Source of the DNA: JAILLW01 sp045640905
GTDB taxonomy: Bacteria > Bacillota > Clostridia > Lachnospirales > Lachnospiraceae
NCBI GenBank assembly: GCA_045640905.1
Contig: JAZUFW010000016.1
Location: 1-25,938 of the forward strand
Direction of reading: 5' to 3'
DNA length: 25,938 nucleotides
Shown: positions 7,956 to 16,382 of the stretch, piece by piece
Layout: each line of letters opens with the position of its first letter
Numbering within the stretch: the first letter of the stretch is position 1
The notes under the pieces: model-generated
What the model saw: the letters and a program-made list of their open reading frames with translations, nothing else
What the model was told of the DNA's origin: nothing
Database searches by the model: none
Position numbers and translations under genes: made by a program

Positions 7956-9335
7956 ATGAAAAGTATTAAAAAAAGGTTAACTGCATTCCTTTTGACAGGT
8001 ATTTTGACGATGGTTTTTGTGCTTTCAATAAGTACGAATGCATATGCATACAATACCGAGGTTGATGGCGGTGTAGTAGCCGTATACGTTTACGCCAAAG
8101 GTGCGAAAATTTGTGCGGTTCAGAACGACAGTCTGGTTACGCTTCAAGACCTTGGGGATATTGCATTGAGTTCGGGAAGCGGATTCTTTGTCGGAGATGT
8201 CAGAAAAAATCCGGAATACTTTGTGACCAATTATCATGTAATAGCCCAAATGGTGGAAAACAATAAGGGTGGACAAGGATATATAGACGAAGGAACGACT
8301 AAAGACGGTATTCCTATAATTTTGACTTTTGACTCGACCGAAATACGAGCATATTATTCGGAAGATGACTATGACGTTGCTTATGCGGAGTGGTACGGTG
8401 GTCAGTTTGAAGCCAATGAACTCGATATAGCCATCATGAAGATTAAGGCCCCTACGACCAAAAGACATGCACTTAAACTGGAACAGCTTGAAGGAAAAGA
8501 CAGAGGAAGTACTGTATTTGTTGTAGGATTTCCGGGAGTTGCCGAAAATGATTTTACATCCGGAAGTAAGCTCAAGATGCAGGATATTTCCATCACAACA
8601 GGAATAGTCGGAAAATTCGTAACCTCAGGAACTGCCGGAATTGAACTTATTCAGACGGATGCCGAAATATCTCACGGTAATTCCGGAGGACCTATGGTTG
8701 ACGAAGCGGGAAATGTTGTCGGAATTAATACCTACGGTTCATCCCGAATGGGTGATAACATGGCAGATATTGCCAAAACTTATTATGCCATTAATGTTTC
8801 GGAACTTACTGAAGTCCTTGATAAGAATGATGTTTACTATGAAATGGCCGGCAGCAAAATAAATGTCGGATTGATAATTGGAATAATCGCAGCAGTATTG
8901 GTAATTGCGGCAGCAGTTGTTTTGGTTATTTTTCTCAAAAAGAAAAAGCCCGAAAAAACTGACGCTAATGTCATTAATGCGGGCTCGCCCGTTGCTTCTG
9001 TCAACTCTGTACGCAAGCCTTATGTCGTATCTTTGGCTGCACAGCATGCGGGGGCTGCTACGGAGATTACCGCAGGAGGCATCCTTATCGGCCGTGATCC
9101 TTCACTTTGCAAAGTGATTTTCGCGGAAGGAACACCGGGAGTCAGCGGCAAACATGCCAAGATTGAGTGGGATGGACAAAACGCTGAATTTATTGTTACG
9201 GATATCGGATCTTCTTACGGCACCTTCCTTGGCAATAACAGCAAACTTGAAGTAAATGTGCCCGTCAGAGTTAAGGCGGGAGAAAGCATTTATTTGGGCG
9301 ACAATGCCAATGTGATTAGGTTTGAGGTTAGATAA
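7956..9335 (+). CDS. Membrane-anchored trypsin-like serine protease with cytoplasmic FHA domain
   Basis: A 459-residue protein. Residues 1-31 are a signal peptide (basic start, hydrophobic core, AYA before the mature end). Residues 35-290 are a DegP/HtrA-like trypsin-fold protease with His94 (TNYHV), Asp157 (ELDIAIMKI) and Ser243 (HGNSGGP), so the triad is complete; no PDZ domain follows. A membrane helix covers about 304-327, then a KKKK stop-transfer signal. Residues 358-459 are an FHA domain with Arg380 (GRDP), SGKH (397-400) and SSYGTFLG, so its phosphothreonine pocket looks intact. The predicted topology puts the protease outside and the FHA inside, where the kinase works. The second PP2C gene begins only three bases after its stop. 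Binding to the IGKTVPV repeats is a hypothesis. Confidence 0.9.
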   Translation: MKSIKKRLTAFLLTGILTMVFVLSISTNAYAYNTEVDGGVVAVYVYAKGAKICAVQNDSLVTLQDLGDIALSSGSGFFVGDVRKNPEYFVTNYHVIAQMVENNKGGQGYIDEGTTKDGIPIILTFDSTEIRAYYSEDDYDVAYAEWYGGQFEANELDIAIMKIKAPTTKRHALKLEQLEGKDRGSTVFVVGFPGVAENDFTSGSKLKMQDISITTGIVGKFVTSGTAGIELIQTDAEISHGNSGGPMVDEAGNVVGINTYGSSRMGDNMADIAKTYYAINVSELTEVLDKNDVYYEMAGSKINVGLIIGIIAAVLVIAAAVVLVIFLKKKKPEKTDANVINAGSPVASVNSVRKPYVVSLAAQHAGAATEITAGGILIGRDPSLCKVIFAEGTPGVSGKHAKIEWDGQNAEFIVTDIGSSYGTFLGNNSKLEVNVPVRVKAGESIYLGDNANVIRFEVR

Positions 9336-9338
9336 TAT

Positions 9339-10061
9339 ATGGAGTTTGATTTTTTTGAGTACACCGCGCGCGGCGGTCGGCAGATAAACGAGGACAGTGT
9401 AGGCCATAAGATTTTTGATGGTTCTGCGGTGTTTGCGGTGGCCGACGGACTGGGCGGACACAGCCTGGGGGAAGTAGCTTCCGCTGCTGCTGTGGATACG
9501 GTAATGTCATGTCTTGAAGCACCGATATCAGATTCGGAGGTACTTATTGCAGAGAGTATAGTAAAGGCTAACGATCGCATACTGAGCATTCAAAAGGAAA
9601 AAGGGCAGGTGTTAAAGAGTACGTTGGCTCTTTTGCTGGTTACTCCGCACAATGTTGTTTTGACCAATGTCGGAGATTCCAGAGTGTACATGCTTCGTGA
9701 CGGCGAAATTTCGGAATATACAGCAGACCATTCCGTAGCATATAAGAAGTACAAGGCCGGTGAAATCACCCGCGAGGAAATTGGTTTTGATGAAGACCAG
9801 TCGGCGCTTTTGCGAACGCTGGGGAGCGAGGATCGGTTTGAACCTTCGATTATGAATCTGAATCTGGTTCCGCAAAAAGGTGACGCTTTTTTGCTATGTT
9901 CGGACGGGTTCTGGGAATATGTGAAGGATTTGGAAATAGAAGCCGATTATGCAAAATCAAACAGCGCGAAAGAGTGGGCATTGAATCTTTTGAACAGAGC
10001 CATGGATCGGGTGGACGGAGATAATGATAATATCAGTGTTACTACGATTATGATTAAGTGA
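9339..10061 (+). CDS. PP2C-family Ser/Thr protein phosphatase (second of two)
   Basis: A compact 240-residue phosphatase, close to a bare PP2C domain of the bacterial PrpC/Stp type. Metal ligands are present in RGGRQINED (Asp19), ADGLGG (Asp36, Gly37), VGDSRVY (Asp113), CSDG (Asp189) and DN (230-231). It starts three bases after the protease-FHA stop with GAGG inside the end of that gene, so translation is probably coupled. It differs from the first PP2C in lacking a basic leader and in having a classical TADHS segment. Likely substrates are the kinase itself and the FHA/repeat proteins. Confidence 0.93.
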   Translation: MEFDFFEYTARGGRQINEDSVGHKIFDGSAVFAVADGLGGHSLGEVASAAAVDTVMSCLEAPISDSEVLIAESIVKANDRILSIQKEKGQVLKSTLALLLVTPHNVVLTNVGDSRVYMLRDGEISEYTADHSVAYKKYKAGEITREEIGFDEDQSALLRTLGSEDRFEPSIMNLNLVPQKGDAFLLCSDGFWEYVKDLEIEADYAKSNSAKEWALNLLNRAMDRVDGDNDNISVTTIMIK

Positions 10062-10088
10062 GTATTTGCTGTGTAAAGGAGAAGTGTT

Positions 10089-10406
10089 ATGAAAAGTAAA
10101 ATATTGTTGACATCTGTAATATATACTGTAGTTTCCTGGGCTTTGGCACTGCTTGTCGGGCTTAACCCCGGGGAAAATGATAACTATTCGATGATTATTT
10201 TCGCCGCTTATCTAATAATAGTGATATTTGGTGTATTTGCCATGTATCTGATAATTGTGATTTCGGCGATTGTTACTATTGTGAAATCGTGCAGGGAAGG
10301 TGGGGATAAATCTGCTGTTAAGCCCTGTATAATCAATACGGTTATTTCCCTGGCATTAATCAGTACGGTATATTTACACGGTTTCGTATTGAATTTCAAT
10401 TTTTGA
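10089..10406 (+). CDS. Small membrane protein ending the phospho-signalling operon
   Basis: A 105-residue protein with three hydrophobic segments (about residues 5-24, 35-64 and 80-98) and a short charged loop (KSCREGGDKS) between the last two. AAGGAG lies ten bases upstream of the start. No family is recognised. It sits 27 bases after the second phosphatase and just ahead of a strong terminator, so it is the last gene of the operon. It is similar in size and in one membrane segment to the operon's first gene. Confidence 0.7.
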   Translation: MKSKILLTSVIYTVVSWALALLVGLNPGENDNYSMIIFAAYLIIVIFGVFAMYLIIVISAIVTIVKSCREGGDKSAVKPCIINTVISLALISTVYLHGFVLNFNF

Positions 10407-10446
10407 GTACTACGATAAATAGGTCTTCGGAATATGCATATTATGA

Positions 10447-10478
10447 ACCGCTTATCAATTTGATAGGCGGTTTTCTTT
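10447..10478 (+). terminator. Rho-independent terminator of the phospho-signalling operon
   Basis: An 11-bp stem (ACCGCTTATCA at 10447-10457 with TGATAGGCGGT at 10461-10471, one G-T pair) has a 3-base loop and is followed by TTTCTTT. Confidence 0.85.
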
Positions 10479-10500
10479 CGTGTTGTTTTGGAAGAAAAGA

Positions 10501-10529
10501 TTGCAAATTTTCAGAAAATAGCGTACAAT
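10501..10529 (+). promoter_or_regulatory. Candidate promoter for the membrane protein / amidohydrolase pair
   Basis: TTGCAA (10501-10506) and TACAAT (10524-10529) are separated by 17 bases, just after the terminator of the previous operon and about 70 bases before the next start. Confidence 0.55.
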
Positions 10530-10601
10530 TGTGTTTAACGTCTAACAAAAACACCTTTATGAATGAAAAAGACAGCAAAATCACAAGGAGAAAGAAAAAG
10601 A

Positions 10602-11225
10602 ATGGATCAAGCAGGTAAACTTAAATTGTTGTATGCCGGTACTTTTCTATCTTTATTCTCATGGGTAGTGGAAATAGTATTTGGTGCATATATGGAAACT
10701 GCAAAAGGAATATGGCTGATACTTAACATTTTGCTGTTTTTGGTTGCAGCATGTGTGATGACAATTGCTTATTACCATGTCAGAAAAATCGATAAGTCAT
10801 TTAATGTTGCGGTTATTTTCGGAATTGTCACCATAGCCGCCACAGTAGCTAAACTAATAGGTCTTTTTATTAAGGCTGACGGATTGATTTCGGTTGCTGA
10901 CATGATAATAGGAATCGGTGCGGGATTTGGTCCGTATTTTGCTATTGCGGGAATCCGGAATATGATTGCACAGACAAAGCGGGAAAAGAGCTTAACAATT
11001 GTTGAATCCGGAAAATCAGTTCAATTTTGTTTCGGAGTAATGGATACTCTTTATGTAGTCGCTCCCATATTGGCAGCAATCGCATGGATATTCAAATTGG
11101 ATTTGTCAACACCGTCAGCTGTTTTGAACGATTTTACACAATGTTTAGCTTTAATCACTTATGGTATATTTACTCATTTCGTTTGGGAATGTACCTTAAT
11201 TGATGAAAAAATAGATATGCACTAA
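10602..11225 (+). CDS. Polytopic membrane protein of unknown function
   Basis: A 207-residue protein with about five or six membrane segments and short loops. The start at 10602 (MDQAGKLK) is preferred because AAGGAG lies at 10585-10590, while the upstream in-frame ATG at 10563 has no ribosome binding site. No motif or family is recognised. The amidohydrolase gene follows after 18 bases with its own AGGAGG, so the two are probably cotranscribed; a transport or sensing role connected to that enzyme's substrate is possible but unsupported. Confidence 0.7.
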   Translation: MDQAGKLKLLYAGTFLSLFSWVVEIVFGAYMETAKGIWLILNILLFLVAACVMTIAYYHVRKIDKSFNVAVIFGIVTIAATVAKLIGLFIKADGLISVADMIIGIGAGFGPYFAIAGIRNMIAQTKREKSLTIVESGKSVQFCFGVMDTLYVVAPILAAIAWIFKLDLSTPSAVLNDFTQCLALITYGIFTHFVWECTLIDEKIDMH

Positions 11226-11243
11226 TTTTTAGGAGGTCATACA

Positions 11244-12890
11244 ATGAGCAAGATTTATACGAATGCCAATATTCACACAGAGGATGCCAAAAATCCGAAA
11301 GCCGATACAGTGGTTATCGACGGAGGGAAATTTACTTTTGTAGGAAAAGCAGCAGATTATCAGACAAAGCCGGATGATGAGGTTATAGATCTCGGAGGCA
11401 AGTTCGTAATCCCGGGACTTATTGATTCACATCAGCATTGGTCATTACCTTCTACCAGTGGCGGAAAACATGCAAATCCGATGCCTATAATCGTAACAGA
11501 AACTATTGATGAGGCTCTTTCACAGATGAGTGAATTCGTCAAAGCAAATCCCGACTTCCCCAGCTATAAAATGATGGCCGGCAAGAAGGAGTATTGGGGC
11601 AGAACACTTACCAGATATGATCTGGATAAGGTTAGTGCCGATAAGCCAATAGTAGTAATCGATATGGGAGCTCACTCATATTACGGCAACTCAAAACTTT
11701 TGGAAGTACTGAATGTTACAAAGGATACTCCGGATCCCGTACCCGGATTTGTATATTATCAGAGAGATGAAAACGGCGAACCTACCGGTTTGGGTGCTGA
11801 GTTCGTGCAGGTAGCAGCACAGAAAGTTGTTAATTCGGTTCCTTTCGACGATATCATCGATAATATTGATGAAATCGTTCAATACAATATTTCACGAGGC
11901 ATCGTAGGCGCTTATGATGCAGGATTTATGTTTGATGATATTGAATTCCTGGAGTCATTAAAGAAGTACGAAGCTCAAGGCAGACTTACTCAGCGTGTTT
12001 CATTAAGTTATTGTGTATACCTGCCCGAGAGAGCAAAGGAAGCAGTAAAGAAACAGCGTGAATATCAGGAAAAGTACGGATCAGACCTCATCACTTTGGA
12101 TACCATCAAGATTTTCATGGACGGTACCATAACAGAGGCTTCCGCAGGCCTCACCAGACCGTATGTTAACGGAAAGAGCGGACAGGGCGGATGCTTACTT
12201 ACAATGGATGAGCTCTATGCATTGTTCAAAGATGCCAATGATGCCGGCTTCAACGTTCATATGCATACCATCGGCGACAGAACAGCTCACCTTATTATTG
12301 AAACATTAAAGAAGATGGAAGCTGACGGAATAGTACTCAAGGTTAAGTTCGTTATTGCACATTTGCAGTTAATTTTGGACGAAGATATTCCGGAACTCGG
12401 AAAGCATAATATTTTCCTGAATCTGACACCTTTCTGGGCTGGCTACAATGAAGCAATGTATAGCAGCAGCGACCTTACAGTACTTCCCGAAGGCATGAAG
12501 TCAAACAGATTCAACTCTTACTGGAAGACAGGCGTTACCTGTGCATATTCATCTGACTGTACCGTGCTGCCGTCACTTGCAGGCGATATGTATATGAAGC
12601 CGTTCGTAGGGATGGAGGTCGGACACAGACGTCTGGCTGTCGGCGAAATGGATGCAAAGTGGGTTGATGATGCAAACGAGAAACTGACACTTGATCAGTT
12701 GCTTACAGGATTTACCTTAAACGGTGCAAAGCAGTGTTCTTGGGAGAAGGAGACAGGTTCCATCGAAGTCGGAAAATCGGCTGATATGGTTGTGCTTGAT
12801 AAGAATCTGTATGAGATACCCGCAGAAACAATTCATGATGTTGAGCCTTTGATTACAATATTCAGAGGTCAGGAAGTTTATAAGAAATAA
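11244..12890 (+). CDS. YtcJ-like metal-dependent amidohydrolase
   Basis: A 548-residue member of the amidohydrolase-3 (YtcJ-like) branch of the amidohydrolase superfamily, which hydrolyses amide or similar bonds of small molecules in the cytoplasm. Metal-site motifs are complete: DSHQHW (His63, His65) after the first beta strand, a Lys at 289 in IKIFMDGT, HMH (339-341), AHLQL (His373) and SSDC (Asp438). The C-terminal segment GSIEVGKSADMVVLD is the small beta domain typical of the family. AGGAGG at 11231-11236 fixes the start. The true substrate of YtcJ proteins is generally unknown and cannot be read here. A terminator follows immediately. Confidence 0.92.
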   Translation: MSKIYTNANIHTEDAKNPKADTVVIDGGKFTFVGKAADYQTKPDDEVIDLGGKFVIPGLIDSHQHWSLPSTSGGKHANPMPIIVTETIDEALSQMSEFVKANPDFPSYKMMAGKKEYWGRTLTRYDLDKVSADKPIVVIDMGAHSYYGNSKLLEVLNVTKDTPDPVPGFVYYQRDENGEPTGLGAEFVQVAAQKVVNSVPFDDIIDNIDEIVQYNISRGIVGAYDAGFMFDDIEFLESLKKYEAQGRLTQRVSLSYCVYLPERAKEAVKKQREYQEKYGSDLITLDTIKIFMDGTITEASAGLTRPYVNGKSGQGGCLLTMDELYALFKDANDAGFNVHMHTIGDRTAHLIIETLKKMEADGIVLKVKFVIAHLQLILDEDIPELGKHNIFLNLTPFWAGYNEAMYSSSDLTVLPEGMKSNRFNSYWKTGVTCAYSSDCTVLPSLAGDMYMKPFVGMEVGHRRLAVGEMDAKWVDDANEKLTLDQLLTGFTLNGAKQCSWEKETGSIEVGKSADMVVLDKNLYEIPAETIHDVEPLITIFRGQEVYKK

Positions 12891-12901
12891 ATAAGTTTTT
12901 G

Positions 12902-12937
12902 AGAACCGTTGGGAATTTCTCAACGGTTCTTTTATTT
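12902..12937. terminator. Bidirectional terminator between convergent genes
   Basis: A 10-bp stem (AGAACCGTTG with CAACGGTTCT) is followed by TTTATTT on the plus strand. The AraC-type gene ends within it at 12932, so it probably serves both genes. Confidence 0.75.
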
Positions 12938-13729
12938 ATCACGGTACTCTTTGGGTGACATGCCTGTCCGTTTTTTAAAAACACGTAGGAAATTTGAGTA
13001 ATCGTTAAAACCGCATATTGATGATATTTCACTTAAGGACTGCTTTGAATAGAGCAGTTCTTTTGCTTTTAAGACTCTCTTGGCCAGAATATAGTCATAG
13101 ATGCTTCGATTAACGTAGCGCTTGAATTCGTGCGATATTGCCGATTCGGACATTCCGAACAGTTTCGTTAATTCGGAAAGAGAAATATCTTCTGTATAGT
13201 GACTGTTGATATAATGCAGAACATCCAATATCGGATTTTCGGGCAGACTTTCAGCTTTGGCTGACTGAAAAGTATCGATTTTTTGAAAAACGATATTAAG
13301 GAATGACAGAATCAACTGAAATGATTCAAGTGTGGGTGCCGATGAATTAATTCCTGACAGCGTTGTCAGAATGTCTTTACAAATCAAAGCCTGATTCTGC
13401 GACAGACTGATGGGACAGTGTCTTTTTTCCGCAAATTCGTTAATTGACTTAATCAAATCCAGTTCACCAAAGCCAAATCGTTGTATATCTTCTCCGGAAA
13501 GGGAGAGATAACATCTTTCGTAATCAACCAGATTCCTGTCACATACCAATCCGTGCATATGAAGCGGAGGAATAATGAGCAAATCGTTTGGGTTAAGCTC
13601 AAAGGTAGTATCTTCGATACAGTAAAATCTGCCCCCACGAATGTGGATATAGAATTCATACGTATCGTGTGCATGTAAACCGTGTGAATTCATGCGTGAT
13701 GAAATTTCGTGATGTGCCAAATAATTCAT
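12932..13729 (-). CDS. AraC family transcriptional regulator
   Basis: About 265 residues from ATG 13729 (a TTG five codons earlier, 13744, is an alternative). The N-terminal part is a cupin-like sensing domain with HAHDTYEFYIHIRGG and IPPLHMHG. The C-terminal 100 residues are the double helix-turn-helix of AraC/XylS proteins: LSELTKLFGMSESAISHEFK, then LSEISSICGFNDYSNFLRVFKK and the closing GMSPKEYR. It is divergent from the isomerase-like and dehydrogenase genes and is the obvious candidate to control them in response to a sugar. A TATAAT reading leftward at 13778-13773 may be its -10. The overlap of its 3' end with the terminator stem is only a few bases. Confidence 0.92.
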   Translation of the reverse strand: MNYLAHHEISSRMNSHGLHAHDTYEFYIHIRGGRFYCIEDTTFELNPNDLLIIPPLHMHGLVCDRNLVDYERCYLSLSGEDIQRFGFGELDLIKSINEFAEKRHCPISLSQNQALICKDILTTLSGINSSAPTLESFQLILSFLNIVFQKIDTFQSAKAESLPENPILDVLHYINSHYTEDISLSELTKLFGMSESAISHEFKRYVNRSIYDYILAKRVLKAKELLYSKQSLSEISSICGFNDYSNFLRVFKKRTGMSPKEYRDK

Positions 13730-13820
13730 ATCCTGTTTCCCCAATAGCAGTACTTGAAGGTCCTTGAATTACATTATACCAATCCGTGCAGGAATTGCAT
13801 ACAAATTAGCGAAAATTACA

Positions 13821-13850
13821 TTGAAACGGTCAATTCGGCACGAGTATTAT
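13821..13850 (+). promoter_or_regulatory. Promoter of the sugar-catabolism operon, with a small palindrome over the -35
   Basis: TTGAAA (13821-13826), an 18-base spacer and TATTAT (13845-13850) lie 84 bases upstream of the isomerase-like gene. The -35 is embedded in the perfect palindrome ATTGA-N5-TCAAT (13820-13834), a possible operator. Confidence 0.5.
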
Positions 13851-13933
13851 TAATATATGGCCATGAACTATTCGTATATCGAATTGGATTGGAATACATG
13901 AAACTATCGTGGGCTCATTTACAGGAGGATGTT

Positions 13934-14794
13934 ATGGCTGAATTCATTTTGTCTGCTTTTGCGGACGAAGCATCACAAAATCTGGATGAACAGATTAAGG
14001 TATTGAACGAAGAAAACATAAACAAAATAGAACTTCGCGGAGTTGACGGAACAGGATGTGCGGATATAGACGAACGCAAAGCAAAGGAAATTTTTGAAAA
14101 GCTCAGTTCGGCAGGTATTTCATTGTCCGCGCTCGGTTCACCCTACGGGAAAATAGGAATTGATGAGCCGTTTGAGCCTCATTTTGAGAAATTCAAACGT
14201 TCCTTGGAAATCTGTCATATTTTGGAATGTGACAGAATAAGGATGTTCAGCTTTTATATCCCACAGGATGAGGATGCCTCAAAGTACAGAAATAAGGTCA
14301 TGATGCAACTTGAAGAAATGGTATATGCGGCGCAGAAAGAAGGAATATACCTTTGCCACGAAAATGAAAAGGGAATATACGGAGATACAGCGCTAAGATG
14401 CAGCGACATCCGAACCTATTTCAATGACAGGATGGGCGTCATTTTTGATCCGGCAAACTATATTCAGGTAGGCACAGATCCACTTGAAGCCTATGAACTT
14501 CAGAAAAACGATATTACTTATTTCCACATGAAGGATGCGTTAAAATTTGATGGAAGTGTGGTCAGAACAGGTCACGGAGATGGTTCCATCCCCACCATAT
14601 TGAAGCGCTTTAACGATTCAACCGATGGGCAGGTAGTGTTGACAATAGAGCCGCATTTGCACATTTTCGGAGGATTGGATAACCTTCAGCAGGAGCAATT
14701 AGAAAATAGGGAATCATACCCTGATTCATTTACTGCATTTCACGCTGCATGCAAAGCGGTTAAGGAGTGCATTAACAATATAGGCAGGATATAA
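13934..14794 (+). CDS. Sugar phosphate isomerase/epimerase family TIM-barrel protein
   Basis: A 286-residue protein of the xylose-isomerase-like TIM-barrel (AP endonuclease 2) family, which isomerises or epimerises sugars, inositols or their derivatives using a divalent metal. Likely metal and acid/base residues are in CHENEKG (His142, Glu143, Glu145), FDPANY (Asp172), FHMKD (His198), GHGDG (His214, Asp216) and TIEPH (Glu239, His241). ATG 13934 is chosen because AGGAGG is at 13923-13928; the frame also continues upstream through the promoter region and that part is not coding. The Gfo/Idh/MocA gene follows after 30 bases. The pair resembles sugar-acid or inositol-type catabolic cassettes; the substrate is unknown. 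Confidence 0.9.
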   Translation: MAEFILSAFADEASQNLDEQIKVLNEENINKIELRGVDGTGCADIDERKAKEIFEKLSSAGISLSALGSPYGKIGIDEPFEPHFEKFKRSLEICHILECDRIRMFSFYIPQDEDASKYRNKVMMQLEEMVYAAQKEGIYLCHENEKGIYGDTALRCSDIRTYFNDRMGVIFDPANYIQVGTDPLEAYELQKNDITYFHMKDALKFDGSVVRTGHGDGSIPTILKRFNDSTDGQVVLTIEPHLHIFGGLDNLQQEQLENRESYPDSFTAFHAACKAVKECINNIGRI

Positions 14795-14824
14795 AATAGG
14801 TGATTCTATAAGGAGGATATGAAG

Positions 14825-16000
14825 ATGCTTAAGTTAGGAATAGTCGGTGTCGGCGGAATAGCGGGCATGCATATTGATAATATACTTTCGGGGAAATGCC
14901 CGGATATTGAAATAGTGGCTGCGGCGGACAGACGGCAGGTTAGAAGAGACTGGGTGGCCGAAAAAGTTCCGGGTGCGAAGGTGTTTACTGAAGGAAAAGA
15001 TTTGATAGAGAGCGGACTGTGTGAGGCGGTGCTTATAGCTGTTCCTCATTATCAGCATCCGGAATTAACCATATTGGCTCTCAAAAATAACCTGCATGTC
15101 CTTTGCGAAAAACCGGCCGGCGTTTATACTTTGCAGGTCAGGGAGATGATAGCGGAGGCGGATAAACATCCTGAATTGACTTTCGCAATGATGTTCAATC
15201 AACGAACAAACTGTGTTTATCGCAAAATTAAGCAGATGCTTGAAGACGGTGAACTTGGTGAACTGAAGAGAGTTAACTGGATTATTACCGATTGGTTCAG
15301 AACGCAGTTTTATTATGACTCTGGCGATTGGAGAGCTACGTGGGCAGGCGAAGGCGGCGGAGTGTTGTTAAATCAGGATCCGCATCAACTTGACTTGCTG
15401 CAATGGATGTTTGGAATGCCGTCAAAGATACGAGCGTTTTGTCATGTTGGGAAATGGCATGATATTGAGGTGGAAGATGATGTGACGGCTTATCTGGAAT
15501 TCCCTAACGGGGCTACGGGTGTTTTTGTAACTACAACGGGCGATGCAGCAGGGACCAACAGATTGGAAGTAACGGGGACGAGAGGAAAACTCGTTTGCGA
15601 CTATAATTCGTTAACGTTCACCAAACTGGCCGAAGATGAAAGAACCTGGAGCGAAAATGCAAAGACTGCCTATGGTTTGCCGGAGGTAACAGTCAGTGAA
15701 GTCGAGACAGATGGTGAAAACCCTCAGCATGTCGGAGTAATAAATGCGTTCAGAGAGCATATAGAAAACGGAAAAGCATTGGTCGCCGACGGCAGGGAAG
15801 GAATAAACGGATTGATGATTTCCAATGCGATGTATCTGTCATCGTGGCTTGATGAAACAGTAAGTCTCCCCATAGATGAAGAGAAATTCCTCGAACTTTT
15901 AAATACCAGACGGGCGACTTCACGACACAAAGAAGATAAAGGAATCACGGTATCCACGGAGGGAAGTTTCGGAGCAACGTCGCAGTGGACGAGAAAATAG
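14825..16000 (+). CDS. Gfo/Idh/MocA family NAD(P)-dependent oxidoreductase
   Basis: A 391-residue dehydrogenase acting on a sugar or cyclitol. The N-terminal Rossmann fold shows GIVGVGGIAGMH (5-16), and CEKPAG (94-99) holds the conserved EKP of the family. GGGVLLNQDPHQLD (177-190) contains the likely catalytic His187. Two ATGs compete: 14819 lies only two bases after AGGAGG and 14825 lies eight after it, so 14825 is preferred. It is cotranscribed with the isomerase-like gene and under likely control of the divergent AraC regulator. A strong terminator follows its stop. Confidence 0.9.
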   Translation: MLKLGIVGVGGIAGMHIDNILSGKCPDIEIVAAADRRQVRRDWVAEKVPGAKVFTEGKDLIESGLCEAVLIAVPHYQHPELTILALKNNLHVLCEKPAGVYTLQVREMIAEADKHPELTFAMMFNQRTNCVYRKIKQMLEDGELGELKRVNWIITDWFRTQFYYDSGDWRATWAGEGGGVLLNQDPHQLDLLQWMFGMPSKIRAFCHVGKWHDIEVEDDVTAYLEFPNGATGVFVTTTGDAAGTNRLEVTGTRGKLVCDYNSLTFTKLAEDERTWSENAKTAYGLPEVTVSEVETDGENPQHVGVINAFREHIENGKALVADGREGINGLMISNAMYLSSWLDETVSLPIDEEKFLELLNTRRATSRHKEDKGITVSTEGSFGATSQWTRK

Positions 16001-16037
16001 GTAATTTACAGAAAAATAAAATGAATACGCGTTTTTT

Positions 16038-16068
16038 AAAAGAAGGCTGAAAAGCCTTCTTTTAATTT
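16038..16068 (+). terminator. Rho-independent terminator
   Basis: A perfect 11-bp stem (AAAAGAAGGCT at 16038-16048 with AGCCTTCTTTT at 16053-16063) closed by a GAAA tetraloop, ending in TTTTAATTT. Confidence 0.9.
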
Positions 16069-16076
16069 GTTATAAT
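16068..16076 (+). promoter_or_regulatory. Extended -10 promoter of the small-gene cluster
   Basis: TGT followed by a perfect TATAAT (16071-16076) gives an extended -10, 19 bases before the first start codon of the cluster; no good -35 is seen because the terminator stem occupies that place. Confidence 0.45.
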
Positions 16077-16094
16077 GATGGTGGAGATGAGCCT

Positions 16095-16382
16095 ATGAAA
16101 CCAAGATCTGAATTAAGCATGGAATTATATAGGATGATGCTGAACTTGGGTTATCCCGAACCTTTTGCCGATGAGGTGACCAAGAATCTGAACACCGATT
16201 GGACAGCGCGCAGAATGATGGGATACCTGCGTCATTATCGCAAATTGCCGCTTGAAGAAGTGGCGGATGAGATGCTCGCCATTTTGAGTGATCGTAACAG
16301 AATAATGCAGAAAAAAGATTGCGAAGAAGCCAATGCCAAATGGAATATGTTTTTGGCCGAAGGCTTTTCGGAGGAGGAATAA
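16095..16382 (+). CDS. Conserved-looking small protein of unknown function
   Basis: A 95-residue, largely helical, charged protein without membrane segments. GGTGGAG lies at a good distance before the start. The sequence has Tyr/Arg-rich stretches (GYLRHYRKLPLEEVADEM) and ends in an acidic tail whose codons (GAGGAGGAA) double as the ribosome binding site of the next gene. I recognise no domain. It is the first of four closely packed small genes. Confidence 0.7.
   Translation: MKPRSELSMELYRMMLNLGYPEPFADEVTKNLNTDWTARRMMGYLRHYRKLPLEEVADEMLAILSDRNRIMQKKDCEEANAKWNMFLAEGFSEEE

Noticed and set aside
3584..10406. Type VI or type VII secretion locus based on the kinase/PP2C/FHA set
   Set aside because: No secretion structural genes (FtsK/SpoIIIE-type ATPase, sheath, WXG100 proteins) are present in the window.
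10403..10618. 71-codon plus-strand open frame between the two operons
   Set aside because: It reads through a strong terminator hairpin and a promoter and has no ribosome binding site.
13754..13933. N-terminal 60-residue extension of the isomerase-like protein from a TTG start
   Set aside because: The stretch holds the operon promoter and lacks family similarity; ATG 13934 has an ideal AGGAGG and begins the barrel's first strand.
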